Shown: piece after piece, positions 55,858 to 63,137 of the stretch
How positions within the stretch are numbered: the first letter of the stretch is position 1
Layout: every line of letters begins with the position of its first letter
Assembly: GCF_001982635.1 (NCBI RefSeq)
Contig: NZ_MKFI01000009.1
Location: 186,001-250,000 of the forward strand
DNA length: 64,000 nt
Source of the DNA: Bradyrhizobium mercantei
Lineage (GTDB): Bacteria; Pseudomonadota; Alphaproteobacteria; Rhizobiales; Xanthobacteraceae
Direction of reading: 5' to 3'
Notes under the pieces: generated by a model
Told to the model about the DNA's origin: nothing
Databases searched by the model: none
Seen by the model: the letters and a program-made list of their open reading frames with translations, nothing else
Position numbers and translations under genes: made by a program

Positions 55858-57312
55858 ATGCTGGACAATGCGTCATCATCGTCGCGCGACGAACCGTATG
55901 AAGCCCGGGCCTTCATCGCCGGTGAATGGGTGACCAAGCCGATCGCGCGCAACCTGCGCGAACCTTTCCAAAACACCATAGCGTCCCGCGTTCACGACTG
56001 CGACCAAGCCGATCTCGAACGCGCATTGGCGACCCTTGCGGGCTCGCGCGTCGCGGCGATCGCGCCGATGGAGCGTTCCGCATCCCTTCACCGTGCCGCA
56101 GCGCTGATGAAGGAGCGGGGCGAGCTCATCGCGACCGTGTTGACGCGTGAGACCGGGAAGACCATTCGCGACAGCCGTCAAGAATTGGCGCGCGCCACTG
56201 ACGTGCTTCGCTTCTGCGCCGAGGAGGCTATCCGAGTCGAGGGAAGACAGCTGCCGATCGCCGGCAGTCCTGCTGGCAATGGCAGAGTGGCGATCGGCCT
56301 TCGCTATCCGGTTGGGGTCGTCGCCGGCATCGTCCCGTTTAATGCGCCGGTCAACCTCGCCTGTCACAAGATCGGGCCGGCCTTCGCCGCAGGAAATGCC
56401 ATTGCTCTCAAAGCGCCACCGCAAGCGCCTTACACACTATTGCTTGTCGTACAGGTCTGCCTTGACGCGGGAGTCCCGCCCGACGCGATCGCCCTCCTTC
56501 ATGGCGACGGCGATTTGGGCGCAGCCCTTGTCCGCGACAGTCGCGTCGACTTCATATCCTTCACGGGCTCAGCACGAGCGGGCCTTGCGATCAAGGCCGC
56601 AGCGGGTATGCGCGGTACCATCCTTGAGCTTGGCGGCGTTGGCCCGACCATTATCCATCACGATGCCGATATTGACGAGGCTGCCACCATGTGCGTCCAA
56701 TCTGGTTATCGGCTTGCCGGCCAAAGCTGCGCCTCATTGCAGAATCTTTTCGTTCATCAAGCCGTGCTGGAACGGTTCACGGCCCTTTTCTTGGAAAAGG
56801 TCGCAGGTTTGACCTCGGGTGATCCAGGCGATCTCGCAACCGACGTCGGTCCCGTCATCAACGAGACTGCCGCGCTTCGCATAGAATCGTGGCTTGCGGA
56901 GGCGAGAGCAGGTGGAGCGAGGATACTTGTGGGAGGCGGGCGGCGTGGAAACGTCATTGAGCCCACGGTTGTTTCAGCCGCGAGCCCGCAGATGAAGATT
57001 GCGTGCGACGAAGTATTTGGACCGGTCGTCGTGATCCATCCCTACGATGATATCGGCTTCGTCTTCGAGTGGATTAGGAACACTGGCCTTGGGCTGAACT
57101 GCGGGTTGTTCACGAAGCTCCACAGCGTGGCTTTCCGTGCCGCGCGCGAAGTGCCCTGCGGCGCCATCATCGTGAACGGCACATCGACCTTCCGTCCCGA
57201 TCAGATGCCGTATGGCGGACTGCGAAATAGTGGATACGGGCGTGAAAGTCCGCGCGATACGGTTGTCGCCATGACTCAAGAGCGCATCCTCGTATTTCCG
57301 GATGCTATCTGA
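55858..57312 (+). CDS. Aldehyde dehydrogenase
   Basis: NAD(P)-dependent aldehyde dehydrogenase of 484 residues; GAGGTGGAAG precedes ATG 55858. GVVAGIVPFNAPVNLACHKIGPAFAAGNAIALK (in parts) is the cofactor region, TILELGGVGP holds the general base and LAGQSCASLQNLF the nucleophilic cysteine. PYGGLRNSGYGRESP ends the catalytic domain. The Gly-Val-Gly after the Glu and the QSC context recall aldehyde dehydrogenases of the lactaldehyde/phosphonoacetaldehyde type more than SSADH. Operator C puts it under the same control as the carboxylase and importer genes. Confidence 0.91.
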   Translation: MLDNASSSSRDEPYEARAFIAGEWVTKPIARNLREPFQNTIASRVHDCDQADLERALATLAGSRVAAIAPMERSASLHRAAALMKERGELIATVLTRETGKTIRDSRQELARATDVLRFCAEEAIRVEGRQLPIAGSPAGNGRVAIGLRYPVGVVAGIVPFNAPVNLACHKIGPAFAAGNAIALKAPPQAPYTLLLVVQVCLDAGVPPDAIALLHGDGDLGAALVRDSRVDFISFTGSARAGLAIKAAAGMRGTILELGGVGPTIIHHDADIDEAATMCVQSGYRLAGQSCASLQNLFVHQAVLERFTALFLEKVAGLTSGDPGDLATDVGPVINETAALRIESWLAEARAGGARILVGGGRRGNVIEPTVVSAASPQMKIACDEVFGPVVVIHPYDDIGFVFEWIRNTGLGLNCGLFTKLHSVAFRAAREVPCGAIIVNGTSTFRPDQMPYGGLRNSGYGRESPRDTVVAMTQERILVFPDAI

Positions 57313-57494
57313 GGCTGCCCGCAGGATTAGCTGTAGATGTGAGATAGATACAATAGATGCCGGATGTCTGCCGTCCTTTTCACCTCGGGAAACCGTCGCG
57401 TTTCTGCACGAGAAAGCTGAGTTGATTGGAAAGGTCAAAAACTGCGCAGTTGGCGTGATCAGGTCTTCCGGCTGGATGGACCCGCGCCATACGA

Positions 57495-58604
57495 TCACTC
57501 CGAATCTAGTCCTAGCGAGACTTGCACCGGATGCCGGTGGACCATGTTGAACATGTAGCCGCCATTATTGAACGGAATGCGGAGCGGCTGCACCGCTCCC
57601 CGGGCGTCGGTCGCGCGGGTCATTAGCTCGTGCACACCTGGCGTGGCGACCCATTCGAATGTAAACCGCGCCCAAGAATAACGCAGATTCGGCGGCATGA
57701 TGTCGGCGGGATGCCATGTCTTCCCCATGTCGTCGCTCCATTCCACCGAGGCTATCTCCGCATCGGGAGAGCGTGCGTAGCCGAAAAGCCGTTTCGTCCC
57801 AGCGCTCCAGCGCGCCGGCCAGTCGAGTGCAAGCGAACTCTTGATGTTCTGCTGCGTGATCGGCCCGCCTTTCGCCGGCGCGTAGTCTTCTTCAGGCCAT
57901 TCGTCGCCCATCAGCACATATTTCTCGGTGTTGCGGACTACCCATTGAAAGCGGGAGGATACCTCGATCTTATCGACCCACTTAATGCTATACGTGCCGA
58001 TCCAGCCCGGGACGATGACCCTGACAGGGAAACCGTGATCCGGCGGCAGCTGCTCTCCGTTCATCCGCAGTGCCAGCAAGGTATCGGGATCAAGTGCCTT
58101 ACCGATCGGCATTGGGCATTTGACGCCTTCCTTCCCCTCGCGGTCGCGGTCCAATCCGACCGGACAGACGTGGATAGCATCGAGCTTGAGCCCCGCAAGT
58201 TCCAGGACATGGCGCAATGGAACGCCGCGCCATTCCGCCATGCCGATAGCGCCAAGATCCCACATGACCTCCGTCAGGTGAGGCCGCTTGTTCAATTTCC
58301 GACCGAGCTCCTTCTCGAACAATAAGCGATGGTTTCCGGCACATTCGAGATAGGCGAGCACGCTCCGCTGCGGCATCGCCTTGAGCTCCTCATAAGAAAT
58401 CCCCAATGGTCGGGAGACTGCGTCGCCTTGTATGCGCAGACGGTATGTAGCGGCGTCAACCCTGGGGGTTGCGCGCTGGTTGCAGACGAAAAAGCGATCG
58501 TTTGGTGTCAAATAGTCGGTTTGAGCGGCGAGTGGCATTTCCAGATTGCGCCCCACAATGATCCGGAAGCCTGATGGGTTCTTCGCCCAGAATTCTTCTG
58601 ACAT
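57495..58604 (-). CDS. Sulfite-oxidase-fold molybdoenzyme, no export signal
   Basis: Molybdopterin oxidoreductase of 369 residues from ATG 58604. The Moco domain has AYLECAGNHR with the Mo-ligand cysteine C88, and GVPLRHVLELAGL, HGFPVRVIVPGWIGTYSIKWV (in parts); the C-terminal dimerisation domain follows with SVEWSDDMGKTWHPA. SoxC, SorA and plant sulfite oxidase are relatives. There is no haem domain and no Tat or Sec leader, so it should be cytoplasmic, unlike SorA. Its divergent promoter carries operator D. It may oxidise sulfite or act on another substrate; YedY-like reductases share the fold. Confidence 0.9.
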   Translation of the reverse strand: MSEEFWAKNPSGFRIIVGRNLEMPLAAQTDYLTPNDRFFVCNQRATPRVDAATYRLRIQGDAVSRPLGISYEELKAMPQRSVLAYLECAGNHRLLFEKELGRKLNKRPHLTEVMWDLGAIGMAEWRGVPLRHVLELAGLKLDAIHVCPVGLDRDREGKEGVKCPMPIGKALDPDTLLALRMNGEQLPPDHGFPVRVIVPGWIGTYSIKWVDKIEVSSRFQWVVRNTEKYVLMGDEWPEEDYAPAKGGPITQQNIKSSLALDWPARWSAGTKRLFGYARSPDAEIASVEWSDDMGKTWHPADIMPPNLRYSWARFTFEWVATPGVHELMTRATDARGAVQPLRIPFNNGGYMFNMVHRHPVQVSLGLDSE

Positions 58605-58647
58605 CACTTCACCGCCTTGATTTTTAGCTACCCGTGTGGCACAAAAT

Positions 58648-58671
58648 TAGTAGCTGTCACAGCAGCTACTA
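58648..58671. promoter_or_regulatory. 24-bp operator D of the candidate TrmB regulon
   Basis: TAGTAGCTG-N6-CAGCTACTA is a perfect 9-bp inverted repeat between the divergent sulfite-oxidase-fold and Old Yellow Enzyme genes. It is the most symmetrical of the four sites and the best guide to the consensus. Confidence 0.82.
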
Positions 58672-58688
58672 TATCTGACTGACATCCG

Positions 58689-59990
58689 ATGTGCCATCGG
58701 CGGAGGCCTCGAATTACATCGAAGTTGCTTTCACCGTTCCGGTTGCGCCACCTCAACTTGCCCAACCGGATCGTAGTCTCGCCGATGGCCCAATATTCGG
58801 CCGATCGGTCAGGCTGCGTGTCCGAGTGGCACCTCATGCACCTTGGCAATTTGGCCGTGTCGGGCGCGGGCCTCCTGATGACGGAACAGATGGCAGTCGA
58901 ACCCGAGGGACGGCTGACATACTCTTGCGCTGGCTTATGGTCTTACGATCAGGTCAGGGCTCTGCGGCCCGTTTTCGAGTTTTGCAGGCGCTATGGGGGT
59001 GCGAAACTCGGCATCCAACTCGGCCATGCCGGCCGCAAGGGCTCGGTCTCCGTGCCTTGGAAAGGACAGATTCCCCTCAACGAGAAGCAGGGCGCTTGGT
59101 TGACGCCAAGTCCGTCTCCGATACCGTATCCCGGTCGTCCTCGACCGACCGAGCTCGACAGCGACGGTCTGGTACGGTTGCGAAATTGCTTCGCAAAGGC
59201 GGCCCGGAATAGCCTCGATCTGGACGCCGATCTCCTTGAGCTTCATTGTGCCCACGGTTATCTTCTTCATTCATTTCTGACTCCACTCGCCAACAAGCGG
59301 ATCGATCGCTACGGAGGAAGCACGCAGGCTCGCACCCGGTTTGCGCTGGAAGTTTTCGATGCAATCCGGGAAGTGTGGCCGTCGACCAGGCCTTTGGGGG
59401 TTCGCGTTTCAGCCACCGACTGGGTGGACGGCGGCTGGACCGCGGATAACACGGTTGAGTTCGCGGCGGCCTTGAAGGTGCGAGGCTGCGATTACATCTG
59501 CGCATCGAGCGGGGGCGCTTCGCCTGATCAGCGCATACCAGTGGGGCCGGGTTATCAAGTTCCCTTTGCCGAGCGTATTCGTCGCGAGGTTGGTATTCCC
59601 ACCATGGCGCTTGGCTTCATCACAGATACGCATCAAGCAGAAAACATCCTTTCGTCGGGGCAGGCCGATCTCATCGCCCTCGGCCGAGGTATGCTGTACA
59701 ACCCGCGGTGGGCATGGCACGCGGCACAGGAACTGCACGAGGATGTGTTTTTTCCATTTCAGTACCAGCGGGCGCATCCCATCGATGCGGGGCGGCGATT
59801 TCCTAAATCCGTTCAGAACCTGATTGTCCAGGCTCGCCTCCACTGCCGCAAGCAATCTTGGTGGGCATGTTTGAAGAACGATAGTTCTGATCACCGAAAA
59901 ACTGGAACGCTTAAAACGGGCTTTCAGATAAGAAGGACGGGAAGCGACGAAAGGTATCGAAGTCTTCGAACGCGCGGAAGGCGTTTATAA
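58689..59990 (+). CDS. Old Yellow Enzyme-family flavin oxidoreductase
   Basis: FMN-dependent TIM-barrel protein of 433 residues, YqjM-like, which reduces activated C=C bonds with NAD(P)H. NRIVVSPMAQYSAD, GIQLGHAGRKGS (substrate-binding His and the Tyr-equivalent region), LELHCAHGYLLHSFLTPLAN and ALGRGMLYNPRWAWHAA are family marks. The ATG at 58689 has no good ribosome site; a TTG about 45 bases on (before LLSPFRL) would trim the odd basic start. After FPFQYQRAHP, where relatives usually end, some 70 residues of atypical basic sequence follow, so the 3' end may have been altered. Operator D lies just upstream. Confidence 0.87.
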   Translation: MCHRRRPRITSKLLSPFRLRHLNLPNRIVVSPMAQYSADRSGCVSEWHLMHLGNLAVSGAGLLMTEQMAVEPEGRLTYSCAGLWSYDQVRALRPVFEFCRRYGGAKLGIQLGHAGRKGSVSVPWKGQIPLNEKQGAWLTPSPSPIPYPGRPRPTELDSDGLVRLRNCFAKAARNSLDLDADLLELHCAHGYLLHSFLTPLANKRIDRYGGSTQARTRFALEVFDAIREVWPSTRPLGVRVSATDWVDGGWTADNTVEFAAALKVRGCDYICASSGGASPDQRIPVGPGYQVPFAERIRREVGIPTMALGFITDTHQAENILSSGQADLIALGRGMLYNPRWAWHAAQELHEDVFFPFQYQRAHPIDAGRRFPKSVQNLIVQARLHCRKQSWWACLKNDSSDHRKTGTLKTGFQIRRTGSDERYRSLRTRGRRL

Positions 59991-60322
59991 TCAAACGGAG
60001 CGGACCGGGTCGCTGTCGCGGAAATTTCTAACATCGGCGAGCACGCAATTGGAATGCTGCTGAAAAAGATGAAGCGGATTCAAGAGCGGCAGCCTCCGGA
60101 AGCTAGTTGTCGCCGGACGAGTAGGTGCTGCAGCGCATGATGCGCCGGAAACTGCAGGGGCTGATCGCATACGCGATTGTGCGAAGACGCGTGCTAAGTT
60201 GGAGTGAGGTTCTCGACTTGCTCTTCGCTGAGCTATTTCCGCGGCGGCTATGCCGGTTAGCGCAATAGCACTGAATAACGTTGCACATAGCGATGTTCGC
60301 CGTTGACGAGAGAGATTGTAGA
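59991..60322. other. Intergenic, no gene seen
   Basis: These 332 bases lie between the OYE gene and the convergent Lrp gene. A minus-strand open frame crosses them but shows no motif and runs antisense to the Lrp coding frame. No T-tailed terminator is evident. Confidence 0.45.
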
Positions 60323-60814
60323 TTATCTGCGTCTCGAGCGTCCTGGTTTTCCAAATACAATCGGGGGTACGGCACGGTTGACGATCTCTCGTATAGCAAA
60401 ATTTGATTGAATGCGAGAGACGCGCGGTAGGGGCGAAAGTTCGGTTCGATGAATTCTTTCGAAATCTTCGATATCGCGCGCTAGTACAATGAGAAGATAG
60501 TCGTCGCTCCCAGACATCAGAAAGCAGCGGATCACGGACGGGCATTTAACAATCCCCATCTCGAATAATTTCAGTGCCTCGTCACTTTGGCTATCAAGGG
60601 TAACTCGCACCAGCACCGTGGTATTCAGGCCGAACCGAGAGAGGTCCAGCATCGCCTGATATCCCTTGATATAGCCGTCGTCTTCCAGCGCGCGCTGACG
60701 TCGTGCGATCGCGGTGCTCGACAGACCCATTCGATTCGAGAGTTCGATCTGACTGATTCTGGCGTTCGTGCTCAGTTCGGCGAGGATTGATAGATCGAGT
60801 TGGTCAGCGTCCAT
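60323..60814 (-). CDS. Lrp/AsnC-family regulator
   Basis: Regulator of 163 residues. The helix-turn-helix is LDLSILAELSTNARISQIELSNRMGLSSTAIARRQRAL (in parts, residues 6-45), followed by the linker DGYIKGYQAMLD and the RAM ligand-binding domain with FLMSGSDDYLLIVLARD. Its 5' side faces an AT-rich region with a GAATTC-flanked imperfect dyad at 60852-60909. Lrp proteins often answer to amino acids and repress themselves. Target genes are not evident; the OYE gene is convergent with it. Confidence 0.92.
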   Translation of the reverse strand: MDADQLDLSILAELSTNARISQIELSNRMGLSSTAIARRQRALEDDGYIKGYQAMLDLSRFGLNTTVLVRVTLDSQSDEALKLFEMGIVKCPSVIRCFLMSGSDDYLLIVLARDIEDFERIHRTELSPLPRVSRIQSNFAIREIVNRAVPPIVFGKPGRSRRR

Positions 60815-60851
60815 CTGTTTGGAATCCTGCGTGATCCTCGAAAAATAACAA

Positions 60852-60909
60852 GAATTCTGCGTGTTTGTTTTCTCGCATCATTCTCTTTGCAGAAAAACAA
60901 ACTGAATTC
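60852..60909. promoter_or_regulatory. Imperfect inverted repeat upstream of the Lrp gene
   Basis: GAATTCTG...TTTGTTTTCT (from 60852) and its near complement AGAAAAACAAACTGAATTC (60891-60909) face each other, 38 bases upstream of the Lrp start. Such AT-rich dyads suit autoregulation by an Lrp protein, but the right arm could also lie at the start of the possible small RNA. Confidence 0.35.
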
Positions 60910-61012
60910 TCGGCTAAAAAACCAGGCATGAGAAGTCGGAGTGTTTGAGGTCCCAAATGGGGCGTTTCCTCCCTGACTTGGAGGGCCACTCCTTCGGAGT
61001 GGCCCTCTTTTT
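60900..61012 (+). ncRNA. Possible small RNA, AbcR/alpha-r15-like
   Basis: No gene precedes the strong terminator at 60981 on this strand, so something short should be transcribed. The segment before it contains TTTCCTCCCTGACTTGG (about 60965-60981), a CU-rich stretch complementary to Shine-Dalgarno sequences like those exposed in AbcR/alpha-r15 sRNAs of Rhizobiales, which silence ABC importer binding-protein genes. The length to the terminator would be about 110 bases. The 5' end is a guess and no good promoter boxes are visible. Confidence 0.33.
60981..61012 (+). terminator. Rho-independent terminator
   Basis: A perfect 12-bp GC-rich stem (GAGGGCCACTCC, loop TTC, GGAGTGGCCCTC; 60981-61007) is followed by TTTTT. 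The T-tract is on the plus strand only, so it ends plus-strand transcription although no protein gene precedes it within about 1 kb. Confidence 0.88.
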
Positions 61013-61164
61013 ATTCATAAGGCGGTAAGTCCGCTCGCCTCTGCCGGTGAGGTGGCTCGCCCTACACTGCGCGTCCGAGGGTTGCTCGGGCGATCCGAGC
61101 CGACCCCTATCACAGGAGGACGAGCCGGTTGAGGGAAAGTGTTTGGCGAGATCCATGTCGCCAA

Positions 61165-61560
61165 GCTGAGAGATGCCGTCGCGTCTGACCGCGTCCATAT
61201 CCGTTACGACGCCGGCCTGGCTGGCGATGGCCCGGTCGCTCGGCCAGGAATGCACAGTGGTCGCTCCATCGGTGATCACAAGGAAGCCGGGCGATCCGGC
61301 TAAGACGAAGTGCCGGGCCGCCGTTTCGTTCGCCGGTTGCCCGGCGAACGACCGGCGGTATGGGCGCTCGAAGTTCACGAGGCGATGGCCGATCTCATTC
61401 GCGCCCGAGCAGCAGCGGCCGAGGTGCCTCGGGTCTACCGGCAACAGGTGAGCGCCTTCGTGGTCAAGCAAGGCCGTACCTATCCTCACAAATAGGGCTG
61501 GACGCTATGTGCGTTGGCTTCAGCAGTTCGATCACCCGCACATCGGATTGCGCTCGAGGT
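61165..61560 (+). pseudogene. IS110-family transposase remnant
   Basis: Pieces of an IS110 (DEDD) transposase are read in three frames: KLRDAVASDRVHIRYDAG from 61165, CTVVAPSVITRKPGDPAK near 61250, RARAAAAEVPRVYRQQVSAF and VVKQGRTYPHK to 61492, and RYVRWLQQFDHPHIG near 61505-61550. Relatives read [36 protein letters not shown] and KHGRTY. The YEAG glutamate is Asp here, and the TDRRDA acids are gone, so the enzyme is dead. Only the N-terminal third to half is left and no element ends were found. It marks past insertion beside the CoxG gene. Confidence 0.75.
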
Positions 61561-61658
61561 AAATGGTCGAAGCAGTTGGTGTCGCCTGCGAGCGGATCAA
61601 ATGTCCGCAGCGCACCAGCGAAGAGTTCGTCTCAGCCATGTCTCTCGGCCGCAGGATT

Positions 61659-62126
61659 TCAGCGCTTGATAGCTTGCACGGCGTTGCCCCCAGCGACAAC
61701 TGCGAAAGTCTCGAAGAACTTTGCAGAAAGAGTGCGTGCCGTAGACTGAACAAGCCGGTTGCCCAACTGAGCAAGTTTACCACCAACCTCAGCGCGCGCT
61801 CCGTAGCGCAGGATGGTCCGATCAACTCCATCGGCCACGAGAGTAACTTGTGCACCGCCCCGCACGTGGCCCGCCATTCCACCATTCCCATGTCCCGACA
61901 GCGAAAAAGACTCGGGTGCTCCGCTCTGATCCAGTTTAACGATGCCGCTGAAGCGCGCTTTGATGGGGCCGATCTTTAATACGACCATCGCCTCCAGTTC
62001 GGTATCGGACAGCCGTTGAAGTCCTCCGCACCCCGGAATACACCGCTTCAGCACGTCGAGGTCGTTGAGTGCGGCATAAACCTGCTTCGGCGATGCGTTG
62101 ATCGCCACTTCATCGTACAACTCCAC
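61659..62126 (-). CDS. CoxG-like SRPBCC-domain protein
   Basis: Protein of 155 residues of the CO dehydrogenase subunit G family. ASPKQVYAALNDLDVLKRCIPGCGGLQRL is the diagnostic N-terminal block, followed by KIGPIKARFSGIVKL and a lipid-binding-like helix-grip fold. In Cox clusters CoxG helps recruit the enzyme to the membrane; orphan copies like this one accompany other molybdo-hydroxylases or act alone. No coxMSL genes are in the window. It lies next to the IS110 remnant, so partners may have been lost. Confidence 0.88.
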   Translation of the reverse strand: MELYDEVAINASPKQVYAALNDLDVLKRCIPGCGGLQRLSDTELEAMVVLKIGPIKARFSGIVKLDQSGAPESFSLSGHGNGGMAGHVRGGAQVTLVADGVDRTILRYGARAEVGGKLAQLGNRLVQSTARTLSAKFFETFAVVAGGNAVQAIKR

Positions 62127-62167
62127 GCCGCGCTCCTCTGTCCATCACCAGATCGTAGGATGCGCGC

Positions 62168-63118
62168 CTATTTAATCGCTTGTGGATTAACGGGCGAGCC
62201 GGCACCGCCTGGCAGATGCAGGGGTGGAGCGACAAAGAAGAATTCATAGACCTTGTCGATCGCACAATCCTCCGCCAGTTCCTTCAGGTAAAAAATCTCG
62301 CCCATCGAGATGCCGATCACCGGGATCACCACCCAGTGCCACGGCTGATAGGCCTCGTTCGTCTCGTTTGGACGGACTTCGCAGCCCCAAGTGTCGGCGC
62401 AGATCGCCGCGATGTCCTTATCCCGGATCCAGTGGGCTGTCTCGAAGGCCAGGCCTGGTGCATCGCCTCCGGCGTATCCCGTCCAGTTGGCTTGCGACAG
62501 GCACCGTTCCTGCTGCCCGGTGCGGACGATCACGAAATCGCCCTTGCGAATTTCTACGCCTTGCGCTTTCGCGCATTCATTGAGATCGGAGCTGGTTATG
62601 CCATAACCATCCTCGAGCCAGCTGAGGCCTTTCCAGCGCGCGATATCCAACAAGACACCGCGCCCAACCATCTTGTTACGCATGTGCTCGATACCGAGTT
62701 TCCTGCCGCCCAAGCTGTCCACCAGCGCCGCCGAATAGCCATTGTACATCTTGCCATCCAGAAATACGTGGCACAGCGCGTCCCACTGCGTCGAGCCCTG
62801 GCAGGGCATGGAGATGGAATCATCCGCATATTGGAGGTTCGGGCTGGTCTGATTTCCCGCCACCGCATCGGTGCCGGTCGCAAGCATCAGATGCACTGGA
62901 TTCCAGCGCACACCAAAAAGCCCCGACTGGATCTTTTCCTTGAGAGACAGGCCAAGGCTGAAGACCTTGCCTCGCCTGATCAATCCTGCCGCTGCGACGA
63001 TATCGGCGGGGGTGACATGGTTGATTGTTCCTAGCTGATCTTCCTGACCCCATCGGCCCCAATTCGATAGCGCTTCGGCGGCTTCATAGATGGCTTCTTT
63101 CGACACCGGCTTTTGCAT
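62168..63118 (-). CDS. Cyclase-family (kynurenine formamidase-like) hydrolase
   Basis: Metal-dependent cyclase/amidohydrolase of 316 residues. ATG 63118 has GGAG seven bases upstream, better than the ATG at 63130. WGQEDQLGTINHVTPADI opens the protein; the family motif HxGTHxD appears as QGSTQWDALCH, a variant found in the longer subgroup of this family, so one metal ligand may differ. ISMGEIFYLKELAEDCA closes the core. It ends 41 bases before the CoxG gene and begins 19 bases after the BKACE gene, so the three probably form an operon. Substrate not evident. Confidence 0.85.
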   Translation of the reverse strand: MQKPVSKEAIYEAAEALSNWGRWGQEDQLGTINHVTPADIVAAAGLIRRGKVFSLGLSLKEKIQSGLFGVRWNPVHLMLATGTDAVAGNQTSPNLQYADDSISMPCQGSTQWDALCHVFLDGKMYNGYSAALVDSLGGRKLGIEHMRNKMVGRGVLLDIARWKGLSWLEDGYGITSSDLNECAKAQGVEIRKGDFVIVRTGQQERCLSQANWTGYAGGDAPGLAFETAHWIRDKDIAAICADTWGCEVRPNETNEAYQPWHWVVIPVIGISMGEIFYLKELAEDCAIDKVYEFFFVAPPLHLPGGAGSPVNPQAIK

Positions 63119-63137
63119 TGATATCTCCATCGATCGC

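Noticed and set aside
60914..61489. Minus-strand open frame of 191 codons
   Set aside because: It mirrors the IS110 remnant and the terminator; no start site or motif supports it.
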